Shown: positions 7,720 to 17,325, counted from the first letter of the stretch. The stretch: DNA of 48,451 nucleotides from Candidatus Endomicrobium neocapritermitis (GCA_009778325.1 WRJZ01000034.1:1-48451), one strand, 5' to 3'. Translations and numbers: made by a program. The notes: a model not told the origin generated them from the letters alone.

Positions 7720-9399
7720 TTACTTTACGCCCAAGATAGTTCTTTTCTGTTTTTGTTTATTATTTCTATCTTTTTCTACGAATAATTTATTGCCGGACAA
7801 ATCTTTCTCACAGTAGTATATCATTGTGGCGACTGTCGAAGGGGTGGGGGTAAATATCTGTACCTGTTCAGGGTTAATTTTTAAGTTTCTGCCTATAAAA
7901 CGCTGAAGATTAAACATTTCTTTTTCGCCGCATCCGGGATAAGCCGCTATAAAATAATAAGTTAAGAAAGGCAATGAGGAATTTTCTTTTGAGTTTTTAA
8001 ACATTTCTAAGAATTGTTTCAAAACAGCAGAACTTGGTTTGCCCATTAACGCTAAAACTTTATCATCGCAATGTTCAGGCGCGATTTTCATTTGTCCGGA
8101 GATATGTTTTTCCAGTAAATTATCAAGATAATTTTGTCCGTTTTCCGAGTCCGCGCAGATAATATCGTATCTTATTCCGGAAGATATAAAAACTTTTTTA
8201 ACTCCTTCAATTCTGCTTACCTTCTCCAGAAGTTCAAGCTGTTTATTGTGTCCGGGAATAAGATTTTTGCACGTTTCGGGAAACAGGCAGCGTTTGTTTT
8301 CACACACTCCTGCGTTTTTATTTGTACGGCATTTTGCGGCGTACATATTTGCCGTAGGTCCGCCGAGGTCGGTTATATATCCTTTAAAATCTTTAAGTTT
8401 TGTGATTTTTTCAGCTTCGGCAATAACTGATTTTTCGCTTCTTGAAACAACTTCTTTTCCCTGATGAACCGCTATTGAGCAAAAATTACATTCGCCGAAA
8501 CAGCCGCGGTGCGTTGTGATTGAAAATTTTATTGTGTCCTGGGCTTTAACTTTTCCCAGTTTTGCGTAATAAGGGTGAACTTCGCGCGTGTAATCCAAAT
8601 CATATATCGCGTCCAGTTCTTCCGTAGTTAAAACCTGCTGCCGGGGATTTTGTACCAAATATCTTTCGGCATGTTTTTGGCATAAAACTTTAGGTTCTCT
8701 CGCAGTTTCATTTTTATAAAAAGAGGAAAACGCCTCAAAGAATTTATCTTTATCGTCGGCGCATTCTTCATACGACGGGATTTCAAAAGAGTTTTCAGGT
8801 TTTTCTTTTGATATATAACATAACCCTCTGATATTTCTCCATTCCGTACCGTTTTTTAAAGCTTTGGCAAGTTCAAGAGAGCTTTGTTCAGTCATTCCGT
8901 AAGTTAATATGTCGGCTTTGGCGTCAAAAAGAATTGAACGGCGCAGAGCATTATCTTTAAAATCATAATGAACAATTCTTCTGAGGCTTGCTTCCACGCC
9001 TCCCAAAACTATCGGCTTAGTGTTTTTGAAATATTTTCTTATTAAATTAGTATAGACCATACAGGCTCTGTCAGGACGTTTGTTATTGACGCCGCCGGGC
9101 GTTAAATCGTCGTCATTTCTGAATTTATTTAAAGCCGTATAATTTGAAACAAAAGAATCCATTGCCCCGGCAGAAACGCCCCAAAAAAGAGACGGTTCGC
9201 CAAGACGCGCTATATCATCATTATTTATGTCCGGCTGCGCTATTACGGCGACTTTGAAACCATGAGCGGTAAGCCAATTGCCTATCACGGCTGTCCCGAT
9301 AAAAGGGCTGTCGATATAAGTGTCTCCGGATATTAAAATAATATCCGGTTTATCCCAGCCGAATTTTTGGATTTCTTCTTTTGTCACAGGTAAAAACAT
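7720..9399 (-). CDS. ygiQ: YgiQ family radical SAM protein
   Basis: A radical-SAM enzyme of the YgiQ (UPF0313) family; the substrate is unknown. The N-terminal part is a B12-binding-like Rossmann region (DIILISGDTYIDSPFIGTAV; LGGVEASLRRIVHYDF), and the radical SAM core carries the iron-sulfur ligands in HRGCFGECNFCSIAVHQG (C-x3-C-x2-C, about residues 299-306). A second Cys cluster (CENKRCLFPETC) lies further on. The 559-residue length is within the family range, although some members have a longer C-terminus. AAGGAG lies 10 bases before ATG 9399. The gene follows the Crp/Fnr gene by 21 bases, so the two are probably co-transcribed. Confidence 0.93.
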   Translation of the reverse strand: MFLPVTKEEIQKFGWDKPDIILISGDTYIDSPFIGTAVIGNWLTAHGFKVAVIAQPDINNDDIARLGEPSLFWGVSAGAMDSFVSNYTALNKFRNDDDLTPGGVNNKRPDRACMVYTNLIRKYFKNTKPIVLGGVEASLRRIVHYDFKDNALRRSILFDAKADILTYGMTEQSSLELAKALKNGTEWRNIRGLCYISKEKPENSFEIPSYEECADDKDKFFEAFSSFYKNETAREPKVLCQKHAERYLVQNPRQQVLTTEELDAIYDLDYTREVHPYYAKLGKVKAQDTIKFSITTHRGCFGECNFCSIAVHQGKEVVSRSEKSVIAEAEKITKLKDFKGYITDLGGPTANMYAAKCRTNKNAGVCENKRCLFPETCKNLIPGHNKQLELLEKVSRIEGVKKVFISSGIRYDIICADSENGQNYLDNLLEKHISGQMKIAPEHCDDKVLALMGKPSSAVLKQFLEMFKNSKENSSLPFLTYYFIAAYPGCGEKEMFNLQRFIGRNLKINPEQVQIFTPTPSTVATMIYYCEKDLSGNKLFVEKDRNNKQKQKRTILGVK

Positions 9400-9420
9400 G
9401 TAAACTAAGCTCCTTAAATT

Positions 9421-10083
9421 TTACTTTTTTAATATGAAACGGTTTTTATCGAATTCTATAATACAGTCATCTCTCATTTTGCAAAGCTCTCTGGACATTG
9501 CGCTTCTGTCAATGAAGAGAAAATCAGCAAGCTCACTTCTGTCAAAAGGTATGTCGAATTTTTTATTTCCGGCTTTTCTGCTCTGCTCATTCAGATAAGA
9601 AATGAGCTTCTCTCTTATGGTTCTTTTGCTTAGATGTTCTATTTTCGCGTTAAGAAAAATATTTTTTTGCGCGAGAATTTTGAGCATATTGGAAATAATT
9701 TTTGAATGAAACCGGCACGATTCGGAACAAAATCCGGTAATTTTACTAAAAGGTATAAATATTATTTCACAGTCAGTTGCCGCGGCGGCAGTCACCGGAC
9801 TTTTCCGCGCCTGCGCGCAGGCAAGCGCTTCGGCAAATATTTCGGATGGATAAAATTGCGCTATTATGGCTCTGTTTCCTTCAATATCTTCCTGCAGAAT
9901 CTGCACGCTGCCGTTTAGAAGCAAAGCTATATCTTTGACAGGTTCGCCGGCGTCAATTATAATATCGCCTTTTTTAAACTTAACCGTTTTTTTACCGAGA
10001 CAGTTTAGAGCCGCTTCTATCTCTTTTTCAGCCAGCCCTTCAAACAGTTTTGTTTTTTTCAGTATGCGGAAATACTTGCGCAT
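9421..10083 (-). CDS. Crp/Fnr family transcriptional regulator (paralogue A)
   Basis: It has an N-terminal cyclic-nucleotide-binding-like beta-roll (about residues 15-120, KKGDIIIDAGEPVKDIALLL typical) and a C-terminal winged helix with the recognition segment FIDRSAMSRELCKM. It lacks the N-terminal Cys cluster of Fnr, so it is not an obvious Fe-S oxygen sensor. An in-frame start exists at 10125, but ATG 10083 is better: CAAAGGAAT lies just before it and homology begins there. A perfect palindrome GTTGCATTTGCAAC is 12 bases upstream, suggesting autoregulation. It is divergent from a 4Fe-4S protein, an arrangement seen with HcpR-type nitrosative-stress regulators, but no hcp gene is present. 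It is closely similar to the regulator at 31884-32549. Confidence 0.88.
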   Translation of the reverse strand: MRKYFRILKKTKLFEGLAEKEIEAALNCLGKKTVKFKKGDIIIDAGEPVKDIALLLNGSVQILQEDIEGNRAIIAQFYPSEIFAEALACAQARKSPVTAAAATDCEIIFIPFSKITGFCSESCRFHSKIISNMLKILAQKNIFLNAKIEHLSKRTIREKLISYLNEQSRKAGNKKFDIPFDRSELADFLFIDRSAMSRELCKMRDDCIIEFDKNRFILKK

Positions 10084-10094
10084 ATTATTCCTTT

Positions 10095-10108
10095 GTTGCA
10101 TTTGCAAC
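10095..10108. promoter_or_regulatory. Palindromic Crp/Fnr-type operator candidate
   Basis: GTTGCA and TGCAAC are separated by TT in a perfect inverted repeat directly upstream of the ribosome site of the Crp/Fnr gene. The position, between the TATAAT-like sequence (about 10125-10136, minus strand) and the start codon, suits a repressive autoregulatory site. It aligns with the motifs at 32603-32617 and 41187-41201. Confidence 0.55.
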
Positions 10109-10139
10109 GTAATATTTTCTAACATTATATTATACTAAA

Positions 10140-10368
10140 GACAATTACGAATTACGAATGACGAATTACGAATCAAAGACAAAAAAGACAAAGATGCATT
10201 TTCCCTCGCCCCTTGCGGGGCGAGTGTGCGACGAATAAGGAGCACGAGTCATGAGCGGGCGCGAGATGTGAGCGCCGAGGAAGTAGCTTGACTACTTGGG
10301 ACTTGCGAAGCAAGAGGGTTAGGGGTTGCCGTTGATTCGTAATTCGTCATTCGTAATTAGTAATTGTC
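10140..10368. repeat. Palindromic repeat family R1, complete copy (229 bp)
   Basis: Inverted arms of 37 bases at 10140-10176 and 10332-10368 differ at one position and are built from tandem ATTACGA units. The interior holds GC-rich hairpin-forming blocks (CCCCTTGCGGGG; CTCTTGC/GCAAGAG-like) and a ribosome-site-like AATAAGGAGCACG followed by an ATG. The interior is homologous to 1-110. It separates the divergent Crp/Fnr and 4Fe-4S genes, so it may affect both promoters. Confidence 0.85.
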
Positions 10369-10386
10369 GTTAAAAGGGGGAATAAA

Positions 10387-11166
10387 ATGAAAAGGCAGAT
10401 AATAAAAATAGACGAGGAAAAATGCATCGGATGCGAAAAATGCGTAAGCGCGTGCCATGAAGGCGCTATAGGAATGGTCAACGGCAAGGCAAAACTTTTA
10501 AGGGATGATTATTGCGACGGTTTGGGAAACTGTCTGCCCGCCTGTCCGACAGGAGCGATTTCTTTTGAAGAGCGCGAAGCAAAACCTTTTGACGCGCAAA
10601 CAGTTAAGAAAAGAATGGAAAGACTTTTAAATATGGATATAAAAGATGAACCTGATACACACGATCAAGAAACTGTTGATGAAGAAGCGAATATACCCTG
10701 CGGCTGCCCTGGCAGCAATGCCAAAACCATTGAATTAAATAACAGCAGGGCAAAAGAAAATGAGATCTGTAATAATAATGGAAACAAAGTTTCCAAAGTT
10801 CCGAGCTTTACTCCCTCGCAGCTTAGGCAGTGGCCTGTGCAGATAAAGCTTGTTCCCGTGAACGCCCCTTATTTTGAAAATGCGGATTTGCTTGTAGCGG
10901 CAGACTGCAGCGCTTATTCATGCGGCGATTTTCATAATAAATATATGAAAGGCAAAGTTGTGATTATAGGATGCCCTAAGCTTGATAATATTGATTATAC
11001 GGAGAAGCTTGCCGCAATAATAAAAAATAATAATATAAAAAGTTTAACTGTCGTAAGGATGGAAGTTCCGTGCTGCGCCGGGATCGTTTTTGCGGCACAG
11101 GAAGCTGTAAAACTGTCCGGGAAAGAAATAAAAACAGAGATCGTGACTTTAAAAATAGGAAACTGA
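10387..11166 (+). CDS. 4Fe-4S dicluster ferredoxin-like protein
   Basis: The N-terminal ferredoxin domain carries two 4Fe-4S motifs: CIGCEKCVSACHEG (about residues 13-24) and CDGLGNCLPACPTG (about 46-57); the second has a longer first spacing, C-x4-NC-x3-C. A linker with CGCPGS (about 104-109) is followed by a C-terminal alpha/beta domain with further cysteines (ADCSAYSCGDF, IIGCPKL, VPCCAGIV). This architecture is common in strict anaerobes, often beside Crp/Fnr regulators or hybrid-cluster protein genes. The exact electron-transfer partner is unknown. GGGGG lies just before ATG 10387. It is divergent from the Crp/Fnr gene across the R1 element. Confidence 0.85.
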   Translation: MKRQIIKIDEEKCIGCEKCVSACHEGAIGMVNGKAKLLRDDYCDGLGNCLPACPTGAISFEEREAKPFDAQTVKKRMERLLNMDIKDEPDTHDQETVDEEANIPCGCPGSNAKTIELNNSRAKENEICNNNGNKVSKVPSFTPSQLRQWPVQIKLVPVNAPYFENADLLVAADCSAYSCGDFHNKYMKGKVVIIGCPKLDNIDYTEKLAAIIKNNNIKSLTVVRMEVPCCAGIVFAAQEAVKLSGKEIKTEIVTLKIGN

Positions 11167-11212
11167 AATAAAATTTGCATAATTTGCTATCATATTTTCG
11201 GAGGGTAAAATT

Positions 11213-11713
11213 ATGAAAATTTCATCGGTTTTAAAAAATGCTGTTGCGGCGGCTGTAGTTTGCGGTTCATTGTTTGTTGCCGCCTGCGCGACAACAGGCA
11301 AAGTTTCGAATGAATCTAATGAACCTCAGTATTTCAGCTTTGTAAAAGGCAAAGTTTGGCAGCTTGTAAAAGTGGTTGATCCGTCGGGAACGGTAACTTT
11401 TGACAGTTCAAAACTGGATAAAACAAAATTCGGCGATGTTTATACTATGCAGTTTAACGATTCTATTGCTTCGGGCAAAGCCGCTCCAAACAGATATAGC
11501 GCGCCTTACGCATTGGGAGAAGGAAACGCAATCTCATTTAAACAAGCCGCAAGCACTTTGATGTTTGGCATATTTACTCCAGACGGTTTAAGCGAAACGG
11601 AGTTTTTTAGTCTTTTGACGGATGTGTCCCGCTGGGATTTAAAAGATAATATTTTTTCACTTCACACTTCCAACGGCAATGTTTTAATTTTTAACGAATT
11701 CGATTACAGATAA
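11213..11713 (+). CDS. META/HslJ-like lipoprotein
   Basis: A 166-residue predicted lipoprotein: the n-region and hydrophobic stretch end in LFVAAC, with Cys about residue 26 as the lipidation site. The mature part shows KGKVWQLVKVVD, a central GNAISFKQAASTLMFG, and a final FFSLLTDVSRWDLKDNIFSL then NVLIFNEF, in the order of a META (HslJ-type) domain. Such proteins are poorly understood outer-membrane lipoproteins. GGAGGG lies seven bases before the ATG. It is monocistronic, followed by a strong hairpin terminator. The META assignment is by eye and tentative. Confidence 0.6.
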   Translation: MKISSVLKNAVAAAVVCGSLFVAACATTGKVSNESNEPQYFSFVKGKVWQLVKVVDPSGTVTFDSSKLDKTKFGDVYTMQFNDSIASGKAAPNRYSAPYALGEGNAISFKQAASTLMFGIFTPDGLSETEFFSLLTDVSRWDLKDNIFSLHTSNGNVLIFNEFDYR

Positions 11714-11743
11714 TATATCTGCCGTTAAAGACGGCAATGCAAT

Positions 11744-11787
11744 AAAAAACGCGCATAATACGTTTGTATATTTTATGCGCGTTTTTT
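11744..11787 (+). terminator. Rho-independent terminator
   Basis: A perfect 15-bp stem (11744-11758 with 11773-11787, AAAAAACGCGCATAA arm) with a 14-base loop ends in a T-run. The A-run on the 5' side makes it potentially bidirectional. It closes the lipoprotein gene. Confidence 0.88.
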
Positions 11788-11870
11788 ATTTTATGGCATT
11801 TTTAACACAATTCTAACAATAATTAGATATAATAGTTATCAATATAATTTTAAAACAAACGGAGATTTCT

Positions 11871-14800
11871 ATGAATTTAGCAAGTCTTGCAATCAAGCGT
11901 CCCACCTTTGTTTTTTCAATACTTGTGGCCATGATAGTAATCGGCCTCATTTTTATGAGCAGAATGCAGGTCAGAATGATGCCTGACGTGGAATTTCCGT
12001 ATGTCCAGATTTCCATAACTTATCCCGGAGCCGGTCCGGTAGAAATAGAAAACAGGATAAGCAACAGAGTTGAAAACGCCATGAGCGCCATTTCCGGGCT
12101 AAAACATATAACTTCCATAAGCCAGGACGCGATTTCGACAACTTATCTGGAATTTGAATTAACAAAAAATCCTGAAGTCGCATTGCAGGAAGTAAAAGAT
12201 AAAATAGCTGAAATCCGCAGAGGTTTTCCGGATGACATTCAGGAACCCGTAGTATTAAAAATCGATCCGGAATCTGCGCCGGTGATGACCATAAGCATGA
12301 AAGCGGATCTTGATCCGAAAGAATTATTTGATTTTGCCGACGAAAATTTCAGAAAGGAAATGTTAAGAGTTGACGGCGTATCGAGGATCTGGATGGCAGG
12401 CGGCACAAGAAGGGAAATCCATGTTTCGGTTGACCGTGAAAAGCTCAATAAATTCGATACGACGCTTACCGCGGTTTCAAACGCCATAGCAAATAACAGC
12501 ATGAACGTTCCGATCGGCAGAATTTCAGTGGGATTTGAAGATGTTTCTTTTCGGTCGCTCGGCGAATACAGGACTATCCAGTCTATTGAAGACGTTGTCG
12601 TAAACTTTCACGGCAACGAAGTCCCGATAACCGTCGGCGACCTTGCGATAGTCAAAGATACGATAATGGAACGTTTCACAATGGGCAGAATAAACATTAA
12701 AGAAGACGGCGAATGGGTAAGAGAACAGTCTCTTCTTTTCAGGATTTTTAAACAGTCAAAAGCCAATGAAGTCAATATTTCAAACGGCATTCTGCAAAAA
12801 GTGGACGAACTTAACGCCAGATACAAGGGTACGAAAGGCAATCCCAGGCTTACCGTGGTCACGGATAACGCGAAAGCCATAAGGGATAATATAAATGACG
12901 TGAGAAATACTATTTTTGAAGGAATTTTTCTTGCGATAGTCGTAGTGTATTTCTTTCTGGGAAGCTGGCGCTCGACGTTTATCACGGCATTGGCGCTTCC
13001 GAACAGCCTTATAGGCGCGTTCATATTTATGTATTTGTTTGATTTCAGCATAAATATTCTTTCCCTGATGTCTTTGTCGCTTGCCGTGGGCCTTTTAATT
13101 GACGACGCCATAGTCGTGCGCGAAAACATTTACAGGCATTACGAGGAAGGAGAAGCTCCGGATGTCGCCGCGCAAAAAGGAACGGACGAAGTGGCGCTTG
13201 CCGTTGTTGCCGTGACCGCGTCGGTTATAGCCGTATTTTTGCCCGTAGGATTTATGAGCGGCATTATCGGACAATTTTTCAGGGAGTTCGGGCTGACTGT
13301 TGTTTTTGCAATGATTATATCCCTTTTGGACGCCTTGACAATAGCGCCGCTGCTTTCGGCTTATATAATTCCTACGCATGAAGAAGCAAAAAAACGCCGT
13401 CCCGGGAAATTCGTGCAGGCGTCAAGCAAAATTATAAGAACGCTGACCGTAGTATGGTTTGAAAAAGTTTATGAAATACTTTTATCCGTTTATGTAAAGA
13501 CGATAAAATTTATCATCGGAAATAAGATAAAAATTTTGTTTCTGTCCGTGCTGATTTTTGCCGCTTCGCTTCTGCCTTTGTACTTTGGCAAAATTCCTAT
13601 GAATTTTATGCCTGCTTCGGAAGCGGGAGAGTTCAGAATTGCGATAGAAGCTTCTCCCGGAGCTTCGCTTGCAAAAACCGACGCCATTTGTTTGCAGATA
13701 GAAGATATAGTAAGAGAAATTCCCGAAGCGGAGTTTCTTGTCACAACCATAGGCAATAACAGCAGAGAGTTAAATATTGCCGACATTTATGTGCGTTTGG
13801 TAAATTACAGACATAGAAGCTTGTCAACCGAAGACGTTAAAGACGTTCTCAGAAAAAAAATTGCCGGAGAAATTGATCCGTCGGTAATAATCTCGCTCAA
13901 CAACACGGGCAACACAGTGGCAGGCGGCGGGCAAAAGCCTTTCTCTCTTATGATATTCGCAAGAGATTTAAAGCAGCTTTCAACTCTTGCCGACCAGCTT
14001 ATGGTAAAATTCAGAGATATTCCGGGTCTCGTGGATTTAAGCACGAATTTCCGTTCGGGAAAACCGGAATGGCAGATAGACATTGACCCTGCTCAGGCAA
14101 AGCTTTTCGGCATAAATTCGGTTTCCGTAGGCGAAGAGTTAAGGGCAATGGTCGAAGGCAACCTTCCCGCGGTTTTCAGGGCAAATAATCTTGAGTACGA
14201 CATAAGAGTCCAGCTTAAAGACGGGCAGAGAGACATAATGAACTCTTTCGAAAATCTTTACGTTTTCAACAGGAACAACAAAAGAATTAAACTCTCAAGA
14301 GTCGCAACGTTAAGGCAGGCGGAAGGTCCGACAAAAATTTTCAGACGCGACAGAATAAGATTTATTGAAATCGGCGGAAATTTAAGCAAAGGCGCGTCGC
14401 TCGGCCCCATACAGGCGGAAGTTCAAAAAATTATTAACGAGCACAAAAGCAATCCGAAAAATAAAGAAATTTGGCAGGGCGCAAGCCATCAATACGGCGG
14501 CAACATTGAGGAAATGCAAAAACTGCGCACAAGCATAGCTATGGCTGCGCTTCTTTCCATAATGTTTATTTTTATGGTTCTCGCAAGTCTCTATGAGTCG
14601 GTAATAACGCCTTTTACGATAATGGTTGCGCTTCCTTTTGCCGTTGTAGGCGGGGTAGCCGCACTTTTTATGACAAACAACGCTTTGGATATGTTTACGA
14701 TGATAGGGTTTATAATGCTGCTGGGCATAGTCGCCAAAAATTCGATTATTCTCGTGGATTATATACAGCAGCTTATGAGGCGCGGCAGAAAAATCGAAGA

Positions 14801-15101
14801 CGCCATAGTGGAAGCCGGAAAAGTCAGGCTGCGCCCGATTTTGATGACGTCTTTTGCTCTTGCGGCAGGCATGCTTCCGACAGCTTTGGCTTTAAGCGAA
14901 GTCGGAAAATTCAGGCAGAGCATGGGCATAGTTATAATCGGCGGCATTATCAGTTCCACGTTTCTCACGCTTCTTGTAATTCCGGCGATTTTTGAATATA
15001 TGGAATCTTTAAGAGTGTGGACGAGAAAGAAACTGGGAAGACCGGCTAAAAGAAAAATTGACTTAGATTTTGACAAAGAAGCGAAAACTGCGGAAGAATA
15101 G
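11871..15101 (+). CDS. RND-family (AcrB/HAE1-like) efflux permease
   Basis: A 1076-residue inner-membrane proton-driven transporter. The first helix (about 14-31) is followed by the porter-domain sequence PDVEFPYVQISITYPGAGPV. TM4 holds SLAVGLLIDDAIVVREN with the paired aspartates of the proton relay, and TM10 has IGFIMLLGIVAKNSIILVDY with the conserved lysine. Two internal repeats give 12 helices, the second half restarting near residue 545. No membrane-fusion protein or TolC-like gene is next to it, so it must pair with components elsewhere. A TATAAT lies at 11828-11833 and CGGAG before the ATG. A short R2 palindrome begins directly at its stop codon. Confidence 0.94.
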   Translation: MNLASLAIKRPTFVFSILVAMIVIGLIFMSRMQVRMMPDVEFPYVQISITYPGAGPVEIENRISNRVENAMSAISGLKHITSISQDAISTTYLEFELTKNPEVALQEVKDKIAEIRRGFPDDIQEPVVLKIDPESAPVMTISMKADLDPKELFDFADENFRKEMLRVDGVSRIWMAGGTRREIHVSVDREKLNKFDTTLTAVSNAIANNSMNVPIGRISVGFEDVSFRSLGEYRTIQSIEDVVVNFHGNEVPITVGDLAIVKDTIMERFTMGRINIKEDGEWVREQSLLFRIFKQSKANEVNISNGILQKVDELNARYKGTKGNPRLTVVTDNAKAIRDNINDVRNTIFEGIFLAIVVVYFFLGSWRSTFITALALPNSLIGAFIFMYLFDFSINILSLMSLSLAVGLLIDDAIVVRENIYRHYEEGEAPDVAAQKGTDEVALAVVAVTASVIAVFLPVGFMSGIIGQFFREFGLTVVFAMIISLLDALTIAPLLSAYIIPTHEEAKKRRPGKFVQASSKIIRTLTVVWFEKVYEILLSVYVKTIKFIIGNKIKILFLSVLIFAASLLPLYFGKIPMNFMPASEAGEFRIAIEASPGASLAKTDAICLQIEDIVREIPEAEFLVTTIGNNSRELNIADIYVRLVNYRHRSLSTEDVKDVLRKKIAGEIDPSVIISLNNTGNTVAGGGQKPFSLMIFARDLKQLSTLADQLMVKFRDIPGLVDLSTNFRSGKPEWQIDIDPAQAKLFGINSVSVGEELRAMVEGNLPAVFRANNLEYDIRVQLKDGQRDIMNSFENLYVFNRNNKRIKLSRVATLRQAEGPTKIFRRDRIRFIEIGGNLSKGASLGPIQAEVQKIINEHKSNPKNKEIWQGASHQYGGNIEEMQKLRTSIAMAALLSIMFIFMVLASLYESVITPFTIMVALPFAVVGGVAALFMTNNALDMFTMIGFIMLLGIVAKNSIILVDYIQQLMRRGRKIEDAIVEAGKVRLRPILMTSFALAAGMLPTALALSEVGKFRQSMGIVIIGGIISSTFLTLLVIPAIFEYMESLRVWTRKKLGRPAKRKIDLDFDKEAKTAEE

Positions 15102-15188
15102 AAGTTCGGCAGCTCAGCAGCTCAGAGAAGCTTTGGTCGCTTTGTCTTTATTTTTTGCCGTTGCCGAGCTGCTGAGCTGCCGAACTTC
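15101..15188. repeat. Palindromic repeat family R2, copy 1
   Basis: A perfect 23-base inverted repeat (15101-15123 with 15166-15188, arm starting GAAGTTCGGCAGCTCAGCAG) encloses a 42-base loop. It fills the space between the convergent RND and purC genes, starting at the last base of the RND stop codon, and could act as a bidirectional terminator or RNA-processing hairpin. It is homologous to the in-gene copy at 22797-22890. Confidence 0.85.
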
Positions 15189-15205
15189 CGAGCTTCTGCC
15201 TTTCT

Positions 15206-15886
15206 TTAACTTCCTAAAACAATCTTACCAAGATTCAGCGGCTCAACGATTTTTCCGTCTTTGTAAACGCGCATATTTCCGGCCGAAAGTTCGTCAATCA
15301 ATATAACCTGCCCGTTATTTCTTCCAAACTCAAGTTTGATATCATAAAGCTCGCAGCCGTATTTTGCAAGTTCGTCTTTTATCATTTTGCAAATTGTTTG
15401 GGTTTGGCTTTTAAGCGATTCATATTCGTCGTTATTTAAAATGTTCAAAAGCGCAAGCGCGTCTTTAATAATAAGCGGATCGCCGCGTTCGTCGTCTTTG
15501 AGCGTTACTTCCACGTAAGCGTTTAAGTCTTGTCCTTCTTTCGCGTACATTCCGTAGCGGCGCATGAAACTTCCGACGGCTTTGAAACGGCAGATAACTT
15601 CTATGCCTTTGCCGAAAGCCGTTGCAGGCAAAACTTCCATCGTATTGTTTTCAATGTCGGATTTTACATAATGGGTTTTTATGCCGCTTTTGGCAAGGAG
15701 TTCAAAAAAATACGTTGAAAGCCTCAAACCGGCTTTGCCCATTCCTTCAATGGAAAGCCCGACAGTGTTTGCTCCGGGGTCAAAAACGCCGTCGGTTCCG
15801 GTTACGTCGTCTTTAAACTTTAAAAGATAATTGCCGTTTTCAAGCGCGAAAACATCTTTGGTCTTACCTTCATAAACTCGTTTCAT
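15206..15886 (-). CDS. purC: Phosphoribosylaminoimidazole-succinocarboxamide synthase
   Basis: SAICAR synthetase joins aspartate to CAIR with ATP in de novo purine synthesis. The N-terminus [12 protein letters not shown] is the ATP-binding signature, followed by the [10 protein letters not shown] and DDERGDPLI blocks, and ending with [25 protein letters not shown], which holds the conserved metal/substrate-binding Asp-Glu. The length of 226 residues is typical of single-domain PurC. A GGGGAG-type ribosome site precedes ATG 15886. It is monocistronic here, with no other pur gene in the window. Confidence 0.95.
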   Translation of the reverse strand: MKRVYEGKTKDVFALENGNYLLKFKDDVTGTDGVFDPGANTVGLSIEGMGKAGLRLSTYFFELLAKSGIKTHYVKSDIENNTMEVLPATAFGKGIEVICRFKAVGSFMRRYGMYAKEGQDLNAYVEVTLKDDERGDPLIIKDALALLNILNNDEYESLKSQTQTICKMIKDELAKYGCELYDIKLEFGRNNGQVILIDELSAGNMRVYKDGKIVEPLNLGKIVLGS

Positions 15887-15978
15887 GACAAACTTTCTCC
15901 CCTGGTATATAGATTTACTTCTTAATTATTCGTTAGATTTTATCAAATTTTTTTGAAAGAAAAAATAAGAACAAAGCC

Positions 15979-17268
15979 CTATTGAAACCAACTTCTAAAA
16001 GCATAAATAGGCAGATCTATAATATTATCTGAAACTTTATAATTTGCCTGCGATACTCTTAACGCTATTGAAGGTTTAAATTTTTCGATATACGTCTTTA
16101 AACTTTTAGCCTGTAAATTTATTCCGCTTTTAACCTCTATAGGAATAACTTTATCGTCACGCTGAATTAAAAAATCAATTTCTGCCTGAGAATTTTCAAC
16201 AGACCAATAAAAAGGTTCTTCGCCAAGAGTCAATAGTTCCTGGCATATCAATTGCTCAACCAATGCGCCTTTAAATTCCTTAAATATGCTGTTTGCTTCT
16301 AAAATAAGTTTATCGCTGACTCCGCTCATTGCGCAAAGAAGCCCGATATCATGCAAAAACATCTTAAACATTCCGAATTCTTCATATGATTTAAGCGGCA
16401 GCGAAGGGTTTGATATCCGCCCGACTTTATAAATTAAAGAACTGTCGGCAAGCCACTGTATCGCTACTTCAAAGTCTCTGGCTCGCGCGCCTGTTTTAAC
16501 GGCGCCGTATAAAAATTTTTTATTTTCTCTTGCGAGCTGCGCGGGAATTGATTTCCATAACAAACCAAGTTTTACGGCCATTTCAACATTTGTATATTTT
16601 GAAAAATCTTTTTCATATGACGTTAAGATTTTTTTTTGAATATTACGAGTTTCGCCGAATCCTTTGGTTCTTACAAATTCAGACACAACTTCCGGCATTC
16701 CTTCTACAATCATATATTGCTTTACAAGTCCCAGCAGTTTTTCGTGGAAACTATCTAATAAGACATAATTTTTTGTTTCTATCGCGGTACGCAATTGAGT
16801 TTCGGATATAGCGTCTAAAAACTCTGCAAAAGACATAGGGTGCAGCGTCATAAATTCAACTTTACCTACGGGAAAAGATACTCCGTTATGCAAACTCACG
16901 CCAAGCGTTGAACCTGCGGCAATAATTGCAATATCGGGACGTTCTTCAAAAAAGTATTTCAAGGCTGTCAAAGCTTTTGGAACTTCTTGAACTTCGTCGA
17001 AAATAACCAATGTTTCAGAATCTATTTCTATACCGGCTTCAGCATTTAAAAACGGCAATAACTCATTTGGGCGAACGGAATTTTCAAATAGATTTTTCAT
17101 ATTCGTGTTATTGTCAAAAGAAATATAGGCGCTTTTTTTAAAATTTTTAGCGCCGAATTCCTTCATAGCCCAAGTTTTACCTACTTGTCTTGCTCCTGTC
17201 AGAATTAAAGGCTGCCGGTTTTTCTTATTTTTCCAATCAAAAAATTTACTTATTATGTCTCTTTTCAT
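15979..17268 (-). CDS. AAA ATPase with DUF4143 domain (second copy of the family)
   Basis: This belongs to the same broad family as 5936-7117 but is only distantly similar to it. Walker A is LTGARQVGKTWAM (about residues 23-35), Walker B is LVIFDEVQEVP (about 86-96), and IIAAGSTLG is the sensor-type strand. The C-terminal part contains SQAEIDFLIQRDDKVIPIEV followed by KSG, the PD-(D/E)XK-like core. The 429-residue length is normal. Its upstream region contains the degenerate 32-33-base direct repeats at 17326-17413. The ribosome site is weak (TTGGGGTA). Function is unknown; this family is often accessory DNA. Confidence 0.85.
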   Translation of the reverse strand: MKRDIISKFFDWKNKKNRQPLILTGARQVGKTWAMKEFGAKNFKKSAYISFDNNTNMKNLFENSVRPNELLPFLNAEAGIEIDSETLVIFDEVQEVPKALTALKYFFEERPDIAIIAAGSTLGVSLHNGVSFPVGKVEFMTLHPMSFAEFLDAISETQLRTAIETKNYVLLDSFHEKLLGLVKQYMIVEGMPEVVSEFVRTKGFGETRNIQKKILTSYEKDFSKYTNVEMAVKLGLLWKSIPAQLARENKKFLYGAVKTGARARDFEVAIQWLADSSLIYKVGRISNPSLPLKSYEEFGMFKMFLHDIGLLCAMSGVSDKLILEANSIFKEFKGALVEQLICQELLTLGEEPFYWSVENSQAEIDFLIQRDDKVIPIEVKSGINLQAKSLKTYIEKFKPSIALRVSQANYKVSDNIIDLPIYAFRSWFQ

Positions 17269-17325
17269 ATTAAATACCCCAAGTAAATTTTAACTCTTTT
17301 ACTTATACATTGTCAACTCTTGTTG

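Noticed and set aside
10083-10125. Fourteen extra N-terminal residues for Crp/Fnr paralogue A
   Set aside because: They would be encoded by the palindromic operator and leader; homology to paralogue B and the ribosome site favour ATG 10083.
12608-13129. 173-codon minus-strand frame within the RND pump gene
   Set aside because: The plus-strand frame has clear RND motifs here; the antisense frame shows no family features.
15070-15306. 78-codon plus-strand frame across the R2 palindrome after the RND gene
   Set aside because: It overlaps the ends of two certain genes and is mostly palindrome; its SSAAQQL peptide only reflects the repeat.
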